The notes beneath the pieces are model-generated. The model was not told the origin of the DNA. It made no database searches and saw only the letters and a list, made by a program, of their open reading frames with translations. Both the position numbers and the translations under genes were made by a program. A stretch of DNA of 17,581 bases from Candidatus Pacearchaeota archaeon (GTDB lineage: Archaea; Nanobdellota; Nanobdellia; Pacearchaeales; GW2011-AR1), in assembly GCA_002687255.1 (NCBI GenBank), contig NYZR01000049.1:1-17581 (forward strand), read 5' to 3'. Shown in pieces: positions 1-6,276 of this stretch. Each line of letters begins with the position of its first letter. The stretch's first letter is position 1.

Positions 1-1
1 C

Positions 2-484
2 AATCAAATCTCCAACCAGACACTCCATTCCTCAGTAGCTCTCCAAGACGACGCTAGCATCGCCTTCATGATCATCGTCTACACGCTCGCTAAATTAGTA
101 GAAAGAAAACATTACCTCAAAATAAAAAACTGGAAAGCCACCGAGCGCCGTCTTCATACTATTTTCCAACACGCCATCCAAGCACTCCAGCACCACGACC
201 AAAAACATTACGAACGAGAACTCCAGCAAGCACGAAAAACCCTGGAAGGAATCGACATCAACCTCAAACATTACACAGAAGACCTCCTCCGGAAAGCCTC
301 CATCAATAAAGCATCACGCATGTATGAACACGGCCTCTCCCGAGGAAGAACAGCGCAACTCCTCGGTATCAGCCAATGGGAACTCACCGAATACACCGGC
401 CAGACATCAATCCCTGACGTCAAACAAAACCGTTCCATATCAACAAAACAACGGGCCCAACAAGCCCTGGAGTTTTTCTCATGA
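2..484 (+). CDS. HTH antitoxin-like protein, 5' end cut by window
   Basis: The reading frame is open from base 2 with no stop, so the start lies outside the window; the first internal ATG (68) is probably not the start. About 160 residues are visible. The middle is helical and rich in charged residues. Near the C-terminus the stretch ASRMYEHGLSRGRTAQLLGI followed by SQWEL reads like the short helix-turn-helix of UPF0175-type antitoxins and related archaeal regulators. The next gene on the same strand is a PIN-domain nuclease, the classic partner for such an antitoxin. I infer that this protein binds its own promoter and holds the nuclease in check. Family membership rests on the HTH stretch only, so a general DNA-binding regulator is also possible. 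Confidence 0.7.
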   Translation, partial: NQISNQTLHSSVALQDDASIAFMIIVYTLAKLVERKHYLKIKNWKATERRLHTIFQHAIQALQHHDQKHYERELQQARKTLEGIDINLKHYTEDLLRKASINKASRMYEHGLSRGRTAQLLGISQWELTEYTGQTSIPDVKQNRSISTKQRAQQALEFFS

Positions 485-568
485 ATCACTTCAACAACAT
501 CTCAAAAAGAAAGAACAATTCACTAACCAAAAATCCACGAACCCCCGCCTTGGTCTGCACTTACCTCA

Positions 569-612
569 GCAAGCGAAGCTTGCCAGCGAGGCGGACTCGA
601 GCCGGAGGCGAG
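569..612. repeat. GC-rich hairpin cluster between HTH and PIN genes
   Basis: This GC-rich block contrasts with the AT-rich surroundings. It contains a perfect hairpin GCAAGC-GAA-GCTTGC (569-583), then GCC-AGCGA-GGC, then a weaker CTCG/CGAG pair (596-599 with 609-612). The GAA three-base loop recurs in other hairpins of this window. It sits in the 141-bp gap between the antitoxin-like gene and the PIN gene and could be an inserted palindromic element or a structure affecting read-through between the two genes. No convincing TATA box for the PIN gene was seen. Confidence 0.6.
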
Positions 613-625
613 CTAATTTCCTAAC

Positions 626-1330
626 ATGATAAAAAAACTCCTCACTCCAAAACCACGGAAAGCCCTCATCCTCGACGCAGGCGCATTAATAAATTTCTCC
701 ATGAACGGCCTTCTCTACCTCTTACCACGATTAAAAAAATCATTCCCAGGCCTATTTCTCATAACCCACCAAGTCAAACACGAAGTCATCGACCGCCCCA
801 TCAAAATCGAAAGATTCGAACTCGGCGCCCTCCGAGTCAAGCGACTCCTCGACAACCACACACTCTCCTTACCAGAAGACGTAGGAATAACAGAAGAACA
901 AATCCAAAAACAAACCAGATTCCTCATGAACCAAGCAAACCACTTCGTCAAAGTCCGAGACCAATTCGTCGACATAGTCTCCGAAGGAGAAATGTCCTGC
1001 CTCGCCCTTTCCTCCCTCCTAAGACATCACAACATCGACTCATTAATAGCCATAGACGAACGAACCACACGCATCCTCGCAGAAAAACCAGAAAACCTCA
1101 AAGAAGTCATCCAACACAAAATGCATCAGCCAGCCAAAATAGCAACCAAGGACTTCAGCACCTTCAAAGACTTCAAGTTCGCCCGTTCGAGCGAATTAGT
1201 CTACGTCGCCCACAAAAAAGGCCTCACCAACGTCCACGGCCCCAAGGCCCTCGAAGCCCTCATCTTCGCCACGAAATTCAAAGGCTCCTCCATCTCCTGG
1301 GATGAAGTGAATGAACTGAAGAAACTATAA
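626..1330 (+). CDS. PIN-domain nuclease (VapC-like toxin)
   Basis: This 234-residue protein shows the acidic residues expected of the PIN-domain ribonuclease fold: D17 in LILDAGALI, E53 in KHEVIDRP, E120/E122 in SEGEMSCLAL and D144 in IAIDER. These would hold the divalent metal used to cleave RNA. At 234 residues it is longer than a typical VapC toxin of about 130; there is a helical insertion around residues 60-115 and a C-terminal tail with an additional acidic or helical part. The upstream neighbour is a small HTH protein, so a toxin-antitoxin pair is likely. The 141-bp gap is wider than usual for such pairs and holds a hairpin cluster. RNA target unknown; a housekeeping nuclease similar to Nob1-like PIN proteins cannot be excluded. 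Confidence 0.75.
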   Translation: MIKKLLTPKPRKALILDAGALINFSMNGLLYLLPRLKKSFPGLFLITHQVKHEVIDRPIKIERFELGALRVKRLLDNHTLSLPEDVGITEEQIQKQTRFLMNQANHFVKVRDQFVDIVSEGEMSCLALSSLLRHHNIDSLIAIDERTTRILAEKPENLKEVIQHKMHQPAKIATKDFSTFKDFKFARSSELVYVAHKKGLTNVHGPKALEALIFATKFKGSSISWDEVNELKKL

Positions 1331-1340
1331 CCTACTTTCC

Positions 1341-1456
1341 GGCTCTGTCCGGAATAACAAAATTTGTGAAATTATGACAAAAGGTTTTTAGCAATGTTAA
1401 TCATTCGAATCATTTGTCTCTTTCCTTCCATCAAAAAAATCTATCCGGACAGAGCC
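1341..1456. mobile_element. MITE-like non-coding element with TIRs and 9-bp target duplication
   Basis: The left end GGCTCTGTCCGGA (1341-1353) is the exact reverse complement of the right end TCCGGACAGAGCC (1444-1456), giving 13-bp terminal inverted repeats. Directly outside, CTACTTTCC occurs at 1332-1340 and again at 1457-1465, a perfect 9-bp direct repeat, as expected for a target-site duplication made by a DDE transposase. The 116-bp element has no coding capacity, so it would need a transposase elsewhere in the genome. It landed just after the PIN gene stop and just upstream of the promoter of the next gene. I could not assign the TIR to a named IS family. Confidence 0.85.
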
Positions 1457-1471
1457 CTACTTTCCAAAAGG

Positions 1472-1479
1472 TTTATAAG
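1472..1479 (+). promoter_or_regulatory. TATA box for gene at 1505
   Basis: TTTATAAG lies 26-33 bp before the ATG at 1505, preceded by an A-rich stretch that could serve as BRE. The spacing implies a leaderless transcript and decides for the ATG at 1505 over one at 1394, which lies inside the MITE-like element. Confidence 0.65.
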
Positions 1480-1504
1480 TATAAGTTATAAACAAGAAGA
1501 GAAG

Positions 1505-2014
1505 ATGATAACCCCAGATCAAACGAAATGGCAAGAGTTTGCTAAACAGGCAGCAGCTCACCCCGATCGTGTCAAAGGTATCTTCGCATCAGGAATCTTG
1601 TGCACAGGAATAGCCCTCATGGATGAAACAGGAGAAAATCCTGCTATAAAACTAAAAGGAGATGAAATTCCATGGACTCCAGAAGAAACACAGCTCTGGG
1701 ACTATGAACGAAAAATAGGTGAGCTTGAAGGAAAAAGCCACCGGCAAGAATTTGACGGGATCAACGTGAGAGAAGGTCTGGAGACTGCTGCAGTCAACTT
1801 CCTAAGTGCCCTCCCAGAAGCGCTATATCTAAGAAGGGCTCTGCTTCAGGAAGGCCCGATAGATGTAAGAGAGATATATGACGAACGAGCAAGACAGGTG
1901 AACAAATGGCCAAATGCTCCAGAAGGAAGAAGCGAAACAATCATGGGCTTCTACATGCATCCTGGTGAAGTTATTTCAGAATACGAGGGGTTGCTTGCTG
2001 GAACACCTCAATGA
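1505..2014 (+). CDS. Unrecognised cytoplasmic protein
   Basis: The protein has 169 residues from the ATG at 1505, chosen because a TATA box lies 26-33 bp upstream and because the longer frame would begin inside a mobile element. I do not recognise the family. It has no signal peptide and no clear membrane segment, although a short apolar stretch (GIFASGILCTGIALM) lies near residues 24-38. The rest is acidic and probably helical, with several Trp and Tyr residues. Its base composition differs from its plus-strand neighbours: it carries more G on the coding strand and fewer C-ending codons. Together with the MITE-like element next door this hints at recent acquisition or at a former opposite orientation, but this is weak evidence. 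Confidence 0.65.
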   Translation: MITPDQTKWQEFAKQAAAHPDRVKGIFASGILCTGIALMDETGENPAIKLKGDEIPWTPEETQLWDYERKIGELEGKSHRQEFDGINVREGLETAAVNFLSALPEALYLRRALLQEGPIDVREIYDERARQVNKWPNAPEGRSETIMGFYMHPGEVISEYEGLLAGTPQ

Positions 2015-2061
2015 GCAAGAGAACTAGCATAGCTCACAAGCAGATGCACATAAATTAAGAA

Positions 2062-2132
2062 TGGGCACGGAGGGAATCGAACCCCCTTCCCCGGCTCTGG
2101 AGGCCGGTATTCTACCAGTAAACTACGCACCC
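2062..2132 (-). tRNA. tRNA-Trp (anticodon CCA), intronless
   Basis: On the minus strand the sequence folds as a full cloverleaf. The acceptor GGGTGCG pairs with CGTGCCC, with discriminator A. The anticodon stem CCGGC/GCCGG encloses loop CTCCAGA, so the anticodon is CCA. The T arm has the TTCGATT loop. The anticodon loop is the usual one for archaeal tRNA-Trp. Archaeal tRNA-Trp genes often contain an intron; this one does not. The anticodon loop of glycine tRNAs is different, so Gly is unlikely although the D arm is Gly-like. Confidence 0.85.
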
Positions 2133-2151
2133 TCTCTGTGTTCCGCACCGA

Positions 2152-2180
2152 GGAAGCTCACAGCCGAAGGCGAGAGCTCC
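2152..2180. repeat. Nested hairpin between tRNA-Trp and its likely promoter
   Basis: GGAAGCTC (2152-2159) pairs with GAGCTCC (2174-2180) with one bulged base. Its loop contains a smaller GCC-GAA-GGC hairpin (2163-2171), again with a GAA three-base loop. The segment is GC-rich and lies on the 5' side of the tRNA-Trp gene, where a promoter would normally be. Confidence 0.5.
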
Positions 2181-2248
2181 GCAGGAAGAGAACATCAGAG
2201 ACTTCCCTCCCTCAGCAGACACAAGTCAAAGATAAAGAGAAGAGCAAC

Positions 2249-2257
2249 GTTTTAAAC
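2249..2257 (-). promoter_or_regulatory. Possible displaced promoter for tRNA-Trp
   Basis: Read on the minus strand, GTTTAAAAC is the only TATA-like sequence I see upstream of tRNA-Trp. It is about 115 bp from the tRNA, so the precursor would carry a leader of about 90 nt that includes the nested hairpin. It sits back-to-back with the promoter of the gene at 2304. Confidence 0.35.
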
Positions 2258-2273
2258 CTTACCACGAGTAAAA

Positions 2274-2283
2274 CTTTATATAT
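2274..2283 (+). promoter_or_regulatory. TATA box for gene at 2304
   Basis: CTTTATATAT lies 21-30 bp before the ATG at 2304, implying a leaderless mRNA for the 2304-3718 gene pair. Confidence 0.65.
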
Positions 2284-2303
2284 CCCTCCGCCGTAAAAGA
2301 AAC

Positions 2304-3092
2304 ATGGCCCGAACGAAAAAGACGGTGACATTCCTAGATACCCCTGCACTCCCTTCACTAGGTGCAATCCGTAAAAAATCCGCTCCGAAAAAGAAACCTG
2401 TTCTAAAAAAGAAAAGAATGAAGAGTGCCCCTTCTAAAGAAAAGATCGCAAAAGTTCTTGCAAAACCAAGAAAGATCGTAAAACCAAAGATTACCCATCA
2501 CGTTATGGCATCACCAAAGAAACACACAGCAGTAACACCACACACCCCCTCAATCCCACACCATGTAGCAACACACCATAACCCTTCCCAACACAAACAT
2601 CAACAAATCCATAAAAAGCCTCAACATCAAACAACCAAAAAGGTAGAGCACCACATACAACACAAAACCCCTCACAAAAAGAAACACAAAGAGAGAGCGC
2701 ACCACGAGGAAGCCCACACACCAATCTTAGATCCAAACAAACCTCTAGAACAACAACTCGCAGAAAACCTCGTAGCTCTTCAAAAAGTCAACATCCACCT
2801 CGCAGAAAAGTTTGACAAAATGGAAAAACAACTTTCAGAACTCCTTCAGCTATTTGAAATGGCAGCTCGCTCATTAGCAAAACAACCAGAAAACCAAACA
2901 TCGCAAAAAGACAAAGAGTTCTTGAACAAAATTGATAGACTGCTCGATCAAAACAAAACCATCGCCAAAGGCCTCACCTTAATGGAAGACCACGTAAGAT
3001 CGAGGATACAAGATCACAAACCACAACAAGCATTCTCTCAACAAGAACCGGAAGCACGGCCTCCAATCGGCCGTCCGCTTCCCCGCTTCTAA
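2304..3092 (+). CDS. Lys/His-rich protein with C-terminal coiled coil
   Basis: The first ~140 of 262 residues are low complexity: blocks of lysine (KKKPVLKKKRMK), then many His-Lys-Gln-Pro runs (THHNPSQHKHQQIHKKPQ), so this half is basic, probably disordered, and could bind nucleic acid or metal. Residues ~148-195 form a clear heptad-type helix (EQQLAENLVALQKVNIHLAE, then FDKMEKQLSELLQLFEMAA), and a second helix follows. From memory, proteins with this coiled-coil segment recur in Woesearchaeota as hypothetical proteins; function unknown. The stop codon TAA overlaps the next ATG (TAATG), so the two products are probably translated together and may form a complex. No signal peptide or membrane segment, so cytoplasmic. 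Confidence 0.8.
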   Translation: MARTKKTVTFLDTPALPSLGAIRKKSAPKKKPVLKKKRMKSAPSKEKIAKVLAKPRKIVKPKITHHVMASPKKHTAVTPHTPSIPHHVATHHNPSQHKHQQIHKKPQHQTTKKVEHHIQHKTPHKKKHKERAHHEEAHTPILDPNKPLEQQLAENLVALQKVNIHLAEKFDKMEKQLSELLQLFEMAARSLAKQPENQTSQKDKEFLNKIDRLLDQNKTIAKGLTLMEDHVRSRIQDHKPQQAFSQQEPEARPPIGRPLPRF

Positions 3093-3718
3093 TGAACCCA
3101 CAAGCAGAAAAACAGAGAAGAATTCTACAGCTGATTATCCAAGAAGTCATTAAACAGAAAGCAAAAACATTGCCAAAGAAAAAGAAGAAATCCAAAAAGC
3201 AAGAAGAGAAAAATCCTTTAGATCTTCCATTGCCCCCATACAAAACCACAACACCTCCAATAGCACCAACACCACAATCCCCTAGACCACAAAACATCTC
3301 TGCAGACCCTGGAGGTTTTGAAGGGATTGAGGTTAAAAGAACCTCAAGATTCCCACGCAGTCGTGGAGCCCTAGGAAGAGCAATTATCAACAAACAAATA
3401 AAGGCACAACCTCAATCTATTCCAGAAGAAGAAGGATTAGAAAAACTCACACCATTCCTAAATGACCCAGCTGTCCAATCAATGGAATGCGTTGGCTCTG
3501 GACAAGCACTAATCATCAACCGCTTCGGTGTCAAACAAAAAGCAAGCCTCTCACTAACAAATGAGGAAATCAATGAACTCCTGCAAACATTCTCAGAGAA
3601 AACCCACATCTCTCTCAATCAAGGAGTCTTCAAAGCAACTCTCGGAAAACTCACCCTCACAGCAGTCGTCTCAGAATTCGTCGGCACCAGATTTATTCTA
3701 TTCAAGACGAAAAACTAA
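3092..3718 (+). CDS. Orphan VirB11/CpaF-type N-terminal domain protein
   Basis: The 208-residue protein has a lysine-rich start (residues 25-41), a proline/threonine-rich linker (43-70), and a folded C-terminal domain (about 116-208). That domain reads like the N-terminal domain of type II/IV secretion ATPases (CpaF/TadA/VirB11/GspE): LTPFLNDPAVQSMECVGSGQ, a strand with NRFG, the helix TNEEINELLQTFSEK, then strands leading to FVGTRFILFKTK. In those ATPases the RecA-like motor with Walker A and B follows; here the protein simply ends. It could be an adaptor that docks on a membrane pilus or secretion ATPase, or a domain reused for another job. It overlaps the upstream coiled-coil gene by one base, so co-translation is likely. 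Its 3' end meets the stop of the surface-protein gene on the other strand. Family call is from pattern recognition only. Confidence 0.75.
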   Translation: MNPQAEKQRRILQLIIQEVIKQKAKTLPKKKKKSKKQEEKNPLDLPLPPYKTTTPPIAPTPQSPRPQNISADPGGFEGIEVKRTSRFPRSRGALGRAIINKQIKAQPQSIPEEEGLEKLTPFLNDPAVQSMECVGSGQALIINRFGVKQKASLSLTNEEINELLQTFSEKTHISLNQGVFKATLGKLTLTAVVSEFVGTRFILFKTKN

Positions 3719-6276
3719 CTCAACCGATCCTTCATCTCCGTCCAAAAACCAAGAACCCTTAACCGCAAAAAAGACTGCTCTTGCCAAATATACAAAACAA
3801 ATGTCCCTGCAAGAAGCACCCAGAACAAATACAAAAACAGATCATCAAAATACTCCACACCCGTTGTCCGTTCAACCGAGCAAACCTCACAGATCCCTCC
3901 ACAATCAACACCCCCTTCACCCTTATTCTGAACCCCATCTGCACAATGAACTGGGAACTCCTGTTCATCTTGGAGGAATGCTACAGCAAGTCTTCCCTCA
4001 TCCCACTTTCGAAGATCAATACCTGCAATAGGAACACCATCCTTCGGAGCAGCCTCAGGAATAGCGAACAAATCCTCTGAAAGAGCGGCTCCGGTAATCT
4101 GCGCTCGATCACCTCCGAAAGTGCTAGCAAGGAGGACAATCAAAAGCAAGGCCCCTGCAAAACCAAGCAAGGCTCCCACGGGAGCAGAAGGAACTGCAGG
4201 AGGCACAGCAGCCGGAGCAGCTATTGGAGAAGGAACAGCTTGAACAGTGGGTTGCTGAACTTGTTGAACAGGAGCAACAATCACTTGAGCTCCAGACTTA
4301 TCTTTCTTATTCATAAACAAGAAGAACCCTCCGAGAATGAGAACGAACAAAAGACCCCCAACAAGAACGCCCCAAAGAACCACAGAACCTCTGCGCCCAG
4401 AAAAGTCGGAAATGCCTCCCCCGGCACCCTCACGAACACTAACATCCCTCTCAGCAGATCCAGGAGACACACCGAGATTTGGTGAGGGCCTCTCCTCATT
4501 CTCAGAAGGTGAAATATCATTCGGATCAATCTGTAAAGCGAGACCCTCTGTAACAGCATCTAGAGCATTCTCAACACCATCACCATCTAAATCATCTTCA
4601 GTTCCTAAACCAGTAACACTCTCGTCTTCAGCATCAACAACACCGTCATCATCATCATCATCTTCATCAACATCATTGTCTTCCCCGTCTCCATCAGTAT
4701 CAGCATCGAGAACATTTGCTTCCCCATCCCCATCAATGTCCGCATCATTTCCGTTTTCTACCCCGTCTCCATCAATATCTTCCGAAGTCCCCAACCCTGT
4801 AGAGCTTTCATCTTCCTCGTCAACAATGCCATCCCCGTCATCGTCTGCGTCTTCGACATTATCCACACCATCCCCGTCAAGATCTTCATCATGAATATTA
4901 ACAAGCCCGTCTCCATCCATATCTGAATCATCCTCATTTCCAGTCCCGTCACCATCTATATCTGAATCTTCTGAATTCTCTGTCCCGTCGCCATCAACAT
5001 CATTGTCCTCCCCATTATCAATTCCATCCCCATCAACATCAGAATCCTTGAAATTATTAATACCGTCGCCATCAACATCATTGTCCTCCCCATTATCAAT
5101 TCCATCCCCATCAACATCCGCATCTTCACCATTGTCTTGCCCATCGCCATCGACATCAGGATCTTCCGAATTCTTAATACCATCCCCGTCTATGTCATCC
5201 CTCAGAATAGGCTCATCAACAGAATCTTCCCCCTCAGAAAGACACTGCGACAGACACTCATTCTCTGAAAAAGGCCCCTCCACACGAAGGGTTGTCAAAT
5301 CTTGAGGATAAACATTTAAGAGAGGACTCGAATCTGCATCAGGACCCAAAGGATAATCAGGGGCATCTTTATTCACAACAAGACCTCCCTTAAAAGTAAA
5401 ATCAAGAAATTGGAGAGATCCCGAGTAATACTTTCCGTTATCCCCTATAACAACAAAGTTATAGTATCCGTAATTTCTATGACCAAAGGGACTTGCCTCC
5501 TTATTCCCAGGAATCCCTTGAAGAAGAAGCGTCGATTTTTCAAGGCGGAAAGTCCCATAAGTATTCCCAAGAAGATTGAAACGAGCAATAACCTCGTTAG
5601 TGTCAGGCATAAGGAGATACCCTTTAGCGCTGGAGGCATCTGATTGAGGAGAAATCCTTAACTGCGCTTCCACAAAACGAGAAGAGGATGCTTCACCAGA
5701 AGAAACAGTAACTAAAGAAAATGAATTCTCAGAAACAAAAAGAGGGCTACCTTTTTCATCAAGTGGATAACCAACACCATCTACAGAAATTTCGGCAATT
5801 CCTTTGGAGCTATCGGAAGAAAGAAGATTAACGACTAAACCTCCAATCTCTTTTGATTCTCCAACGATAAACACCTCCTCTCTGGATCCTTCACCGGGAG
5901 AAACCTTACAAGAAGCCTCACAAGAAGCATCTTCCACACCCCCCTTGGCAGGGAAGCATCCCTCAACAGAAGAATCAAGAACGATTTTCTGCTTACAACA
6001 CAACACAGAATCTCCCGTATCGTGAGTTACATCAACCAACTCCCCATTATTCCACATCGAGATCAGTCCGTTATCCGCAGGAAAATCATCATAACGTCCC
6101 AAAGGATCTGCAGTTCCACAAATATGATTATCAGCAATCTTACATTCAAATCCTTGAATAATATGGACTTGAACATCAGACACCGGCAACACCATAATTC
6201 CCCACGCACACGGTCTCCTCCGAACAATCAACTTCCTCCAATTCAAGAGGAGAAAGAAGGGGCTCCTAGCTCTCAT
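3715..6276 (-). CDS. Surface protein with ~15 Ca2+-binding DxDGDG repeats, three C-terminal TM segments
   Basis: The 853-residue protein has a Cys-containing N-terminal region (to ~130), a beta-rich region (~130-355), then thrombospondin-type-3-like calcium repeats (359-573; units such as DVDGDGIDNGEDN). Predicted membrane helices lie near 629-653, 697-722 and 807-830. An Ala/Pro/Val-rich linker joins the first two. Between the last two, CADGVQNKGEGGVDCGG then ICEVC matches the short Cys motif of the xxNGxQNxxExGVDCGG type. With the repeats outside, this motif would also be outside and the C-terminus inside. The annotated start (MRARSPFFLLLNW) gives a poor signal peptide, which is odd for such a topology. 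The start overlaps the upstream gene by 11 bp and has GGTGA just before it. An ATG at 6195 is possible. The N-terminus may be an artefact of a broken junction (see findings). Confidence 0.8.
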   Translation of the reverse strand: MRARSPFFLLLNWRKLIVRRRPCAWGIMVLPVSDVQVHIIQGFECKIADNHICGTADPLGRYDDFPADNGLISMWNNGELVDVTHDTGDSVLCCKQKIVLDSSVEGCFPAKGGVEDASCEASCKVSPGEGSREEVFIVGESKEIGGLVVNLLSSDSSKGIAEISVDGVGYPLDEKGSPLFVSENSFSLVTVSSGEASSSRFVEAQLRISPQSDASSAKGYLLMPDTNEVIARFNLLGNTYGTFRLEKSTLLLQGIPGNKEASPFGHRNYGYYNFVVIGDNGKYYSGSLQFLDFTFKGGLVVNKDAPDYPLGPDADSSPLLNVYPQDLTTLRVEGPFSENECLSQCLSEGEDSVDEPILRDDIDGDGIKNSEDPDVDGDGQDNGEDADVDGDGIDNGEDNDVDGDGINNFKDSDVDGDGIDNGEDNDVDGDGTENSEDSDIDGDGTGNEDDSDMDGDGLVNIHDEDLDGDGVDNVEDADDDGDGIVDEEDESSTGLGTSEDIDGDGVENGNDADIDGDGEANVLDADTDGDGEDNDVDEDDDDDDGVVDAEDESVTGLGTEDDLDGDGVENALDAVTEGLALQIDPNDISPSENEERPSPNLGVSPGSAERDVSVREGAGGGISDFSGRRGSVVLWGVLVGGLLFVLILGGFFLFMNKKDKSGAQVIVAPVQQVQQPTVQAVPSPIAAPAAVPPAVPSAPVGALLGFAGALLLIVLLASTFGGDRAQITGAALSEDLFAIPEAAPKDGVPIAGIDLRKWDEGRLAVAFLQDEQEFPVHCADGVQNKGEGGVDCGGICEVCSVERTTGVEYFDDLFLYLFWVLLAGTFVLYIWQEQSFLRLRVLGFWTEMKDRLS
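4557..5199 (-). repeat. 39-bp tandem repeats encoding DxDGDGxxNxxDx units
   Basis: About 15 units of 13 codons run through this part of the surface-protein gene. Most units begin D-x-D-G-D-G. Two longer linkers (ESSTGLGTSE and ESVTGLGTED) split the array into blocks. A 56-bp stretch at 4985-5040 is repeated exactly at 5063-5118, 78 bp away, so two-unit duplication has happened recently. The unit DDDDDDGVVD is degenerate. Each unit is a calcium-loop type motif known from thrombospondin type 3 and dockerin-like repeats. Confidence 0.9.

Noticed and set aside
1394..1504. Longer start for the gene at 1505 (ATG at 1394)
   Set aside because: It lies inside the MITE-like element and upstream of a good TATA box at 1472; the extra residues look like chance translation.
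2062..2132. Reading the minus-strand tRNA as tRNA-Gly (TCC)
   Set aside because: This would need a shifted anticodon stem with mismatches and would lose U33; the CCGGC/GCCGG stem gives loop CTCCAGA and anticodon CCA.
2061..2255. Small plus-strand protein across the tRNA-Trp region
   Set aside because: Its first part is the antisense of the tRNA and the rest is the hairpin and promoter region.
4557..5199. CRISPR-like regular repeats
   Set aside because: The 39-bp period is coding, in frame, with no unique spacers of constant length; it encodes calcium-binding units.
4337..5305. Long Ser/Pro-rich plus-strand frames
   Set aside because: They are the antisense of the DxDGDG repeats; GAT/GAC codons read backward give Ser and Pro-rich frames.
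6266..6268. TAG reassigned to an amino acid at the end of the adhesin
   Set aside because: TAG is also the stop of pheT, the hydrolase and the calcium-repeat gene in this window, so general reassignment is unlikely.
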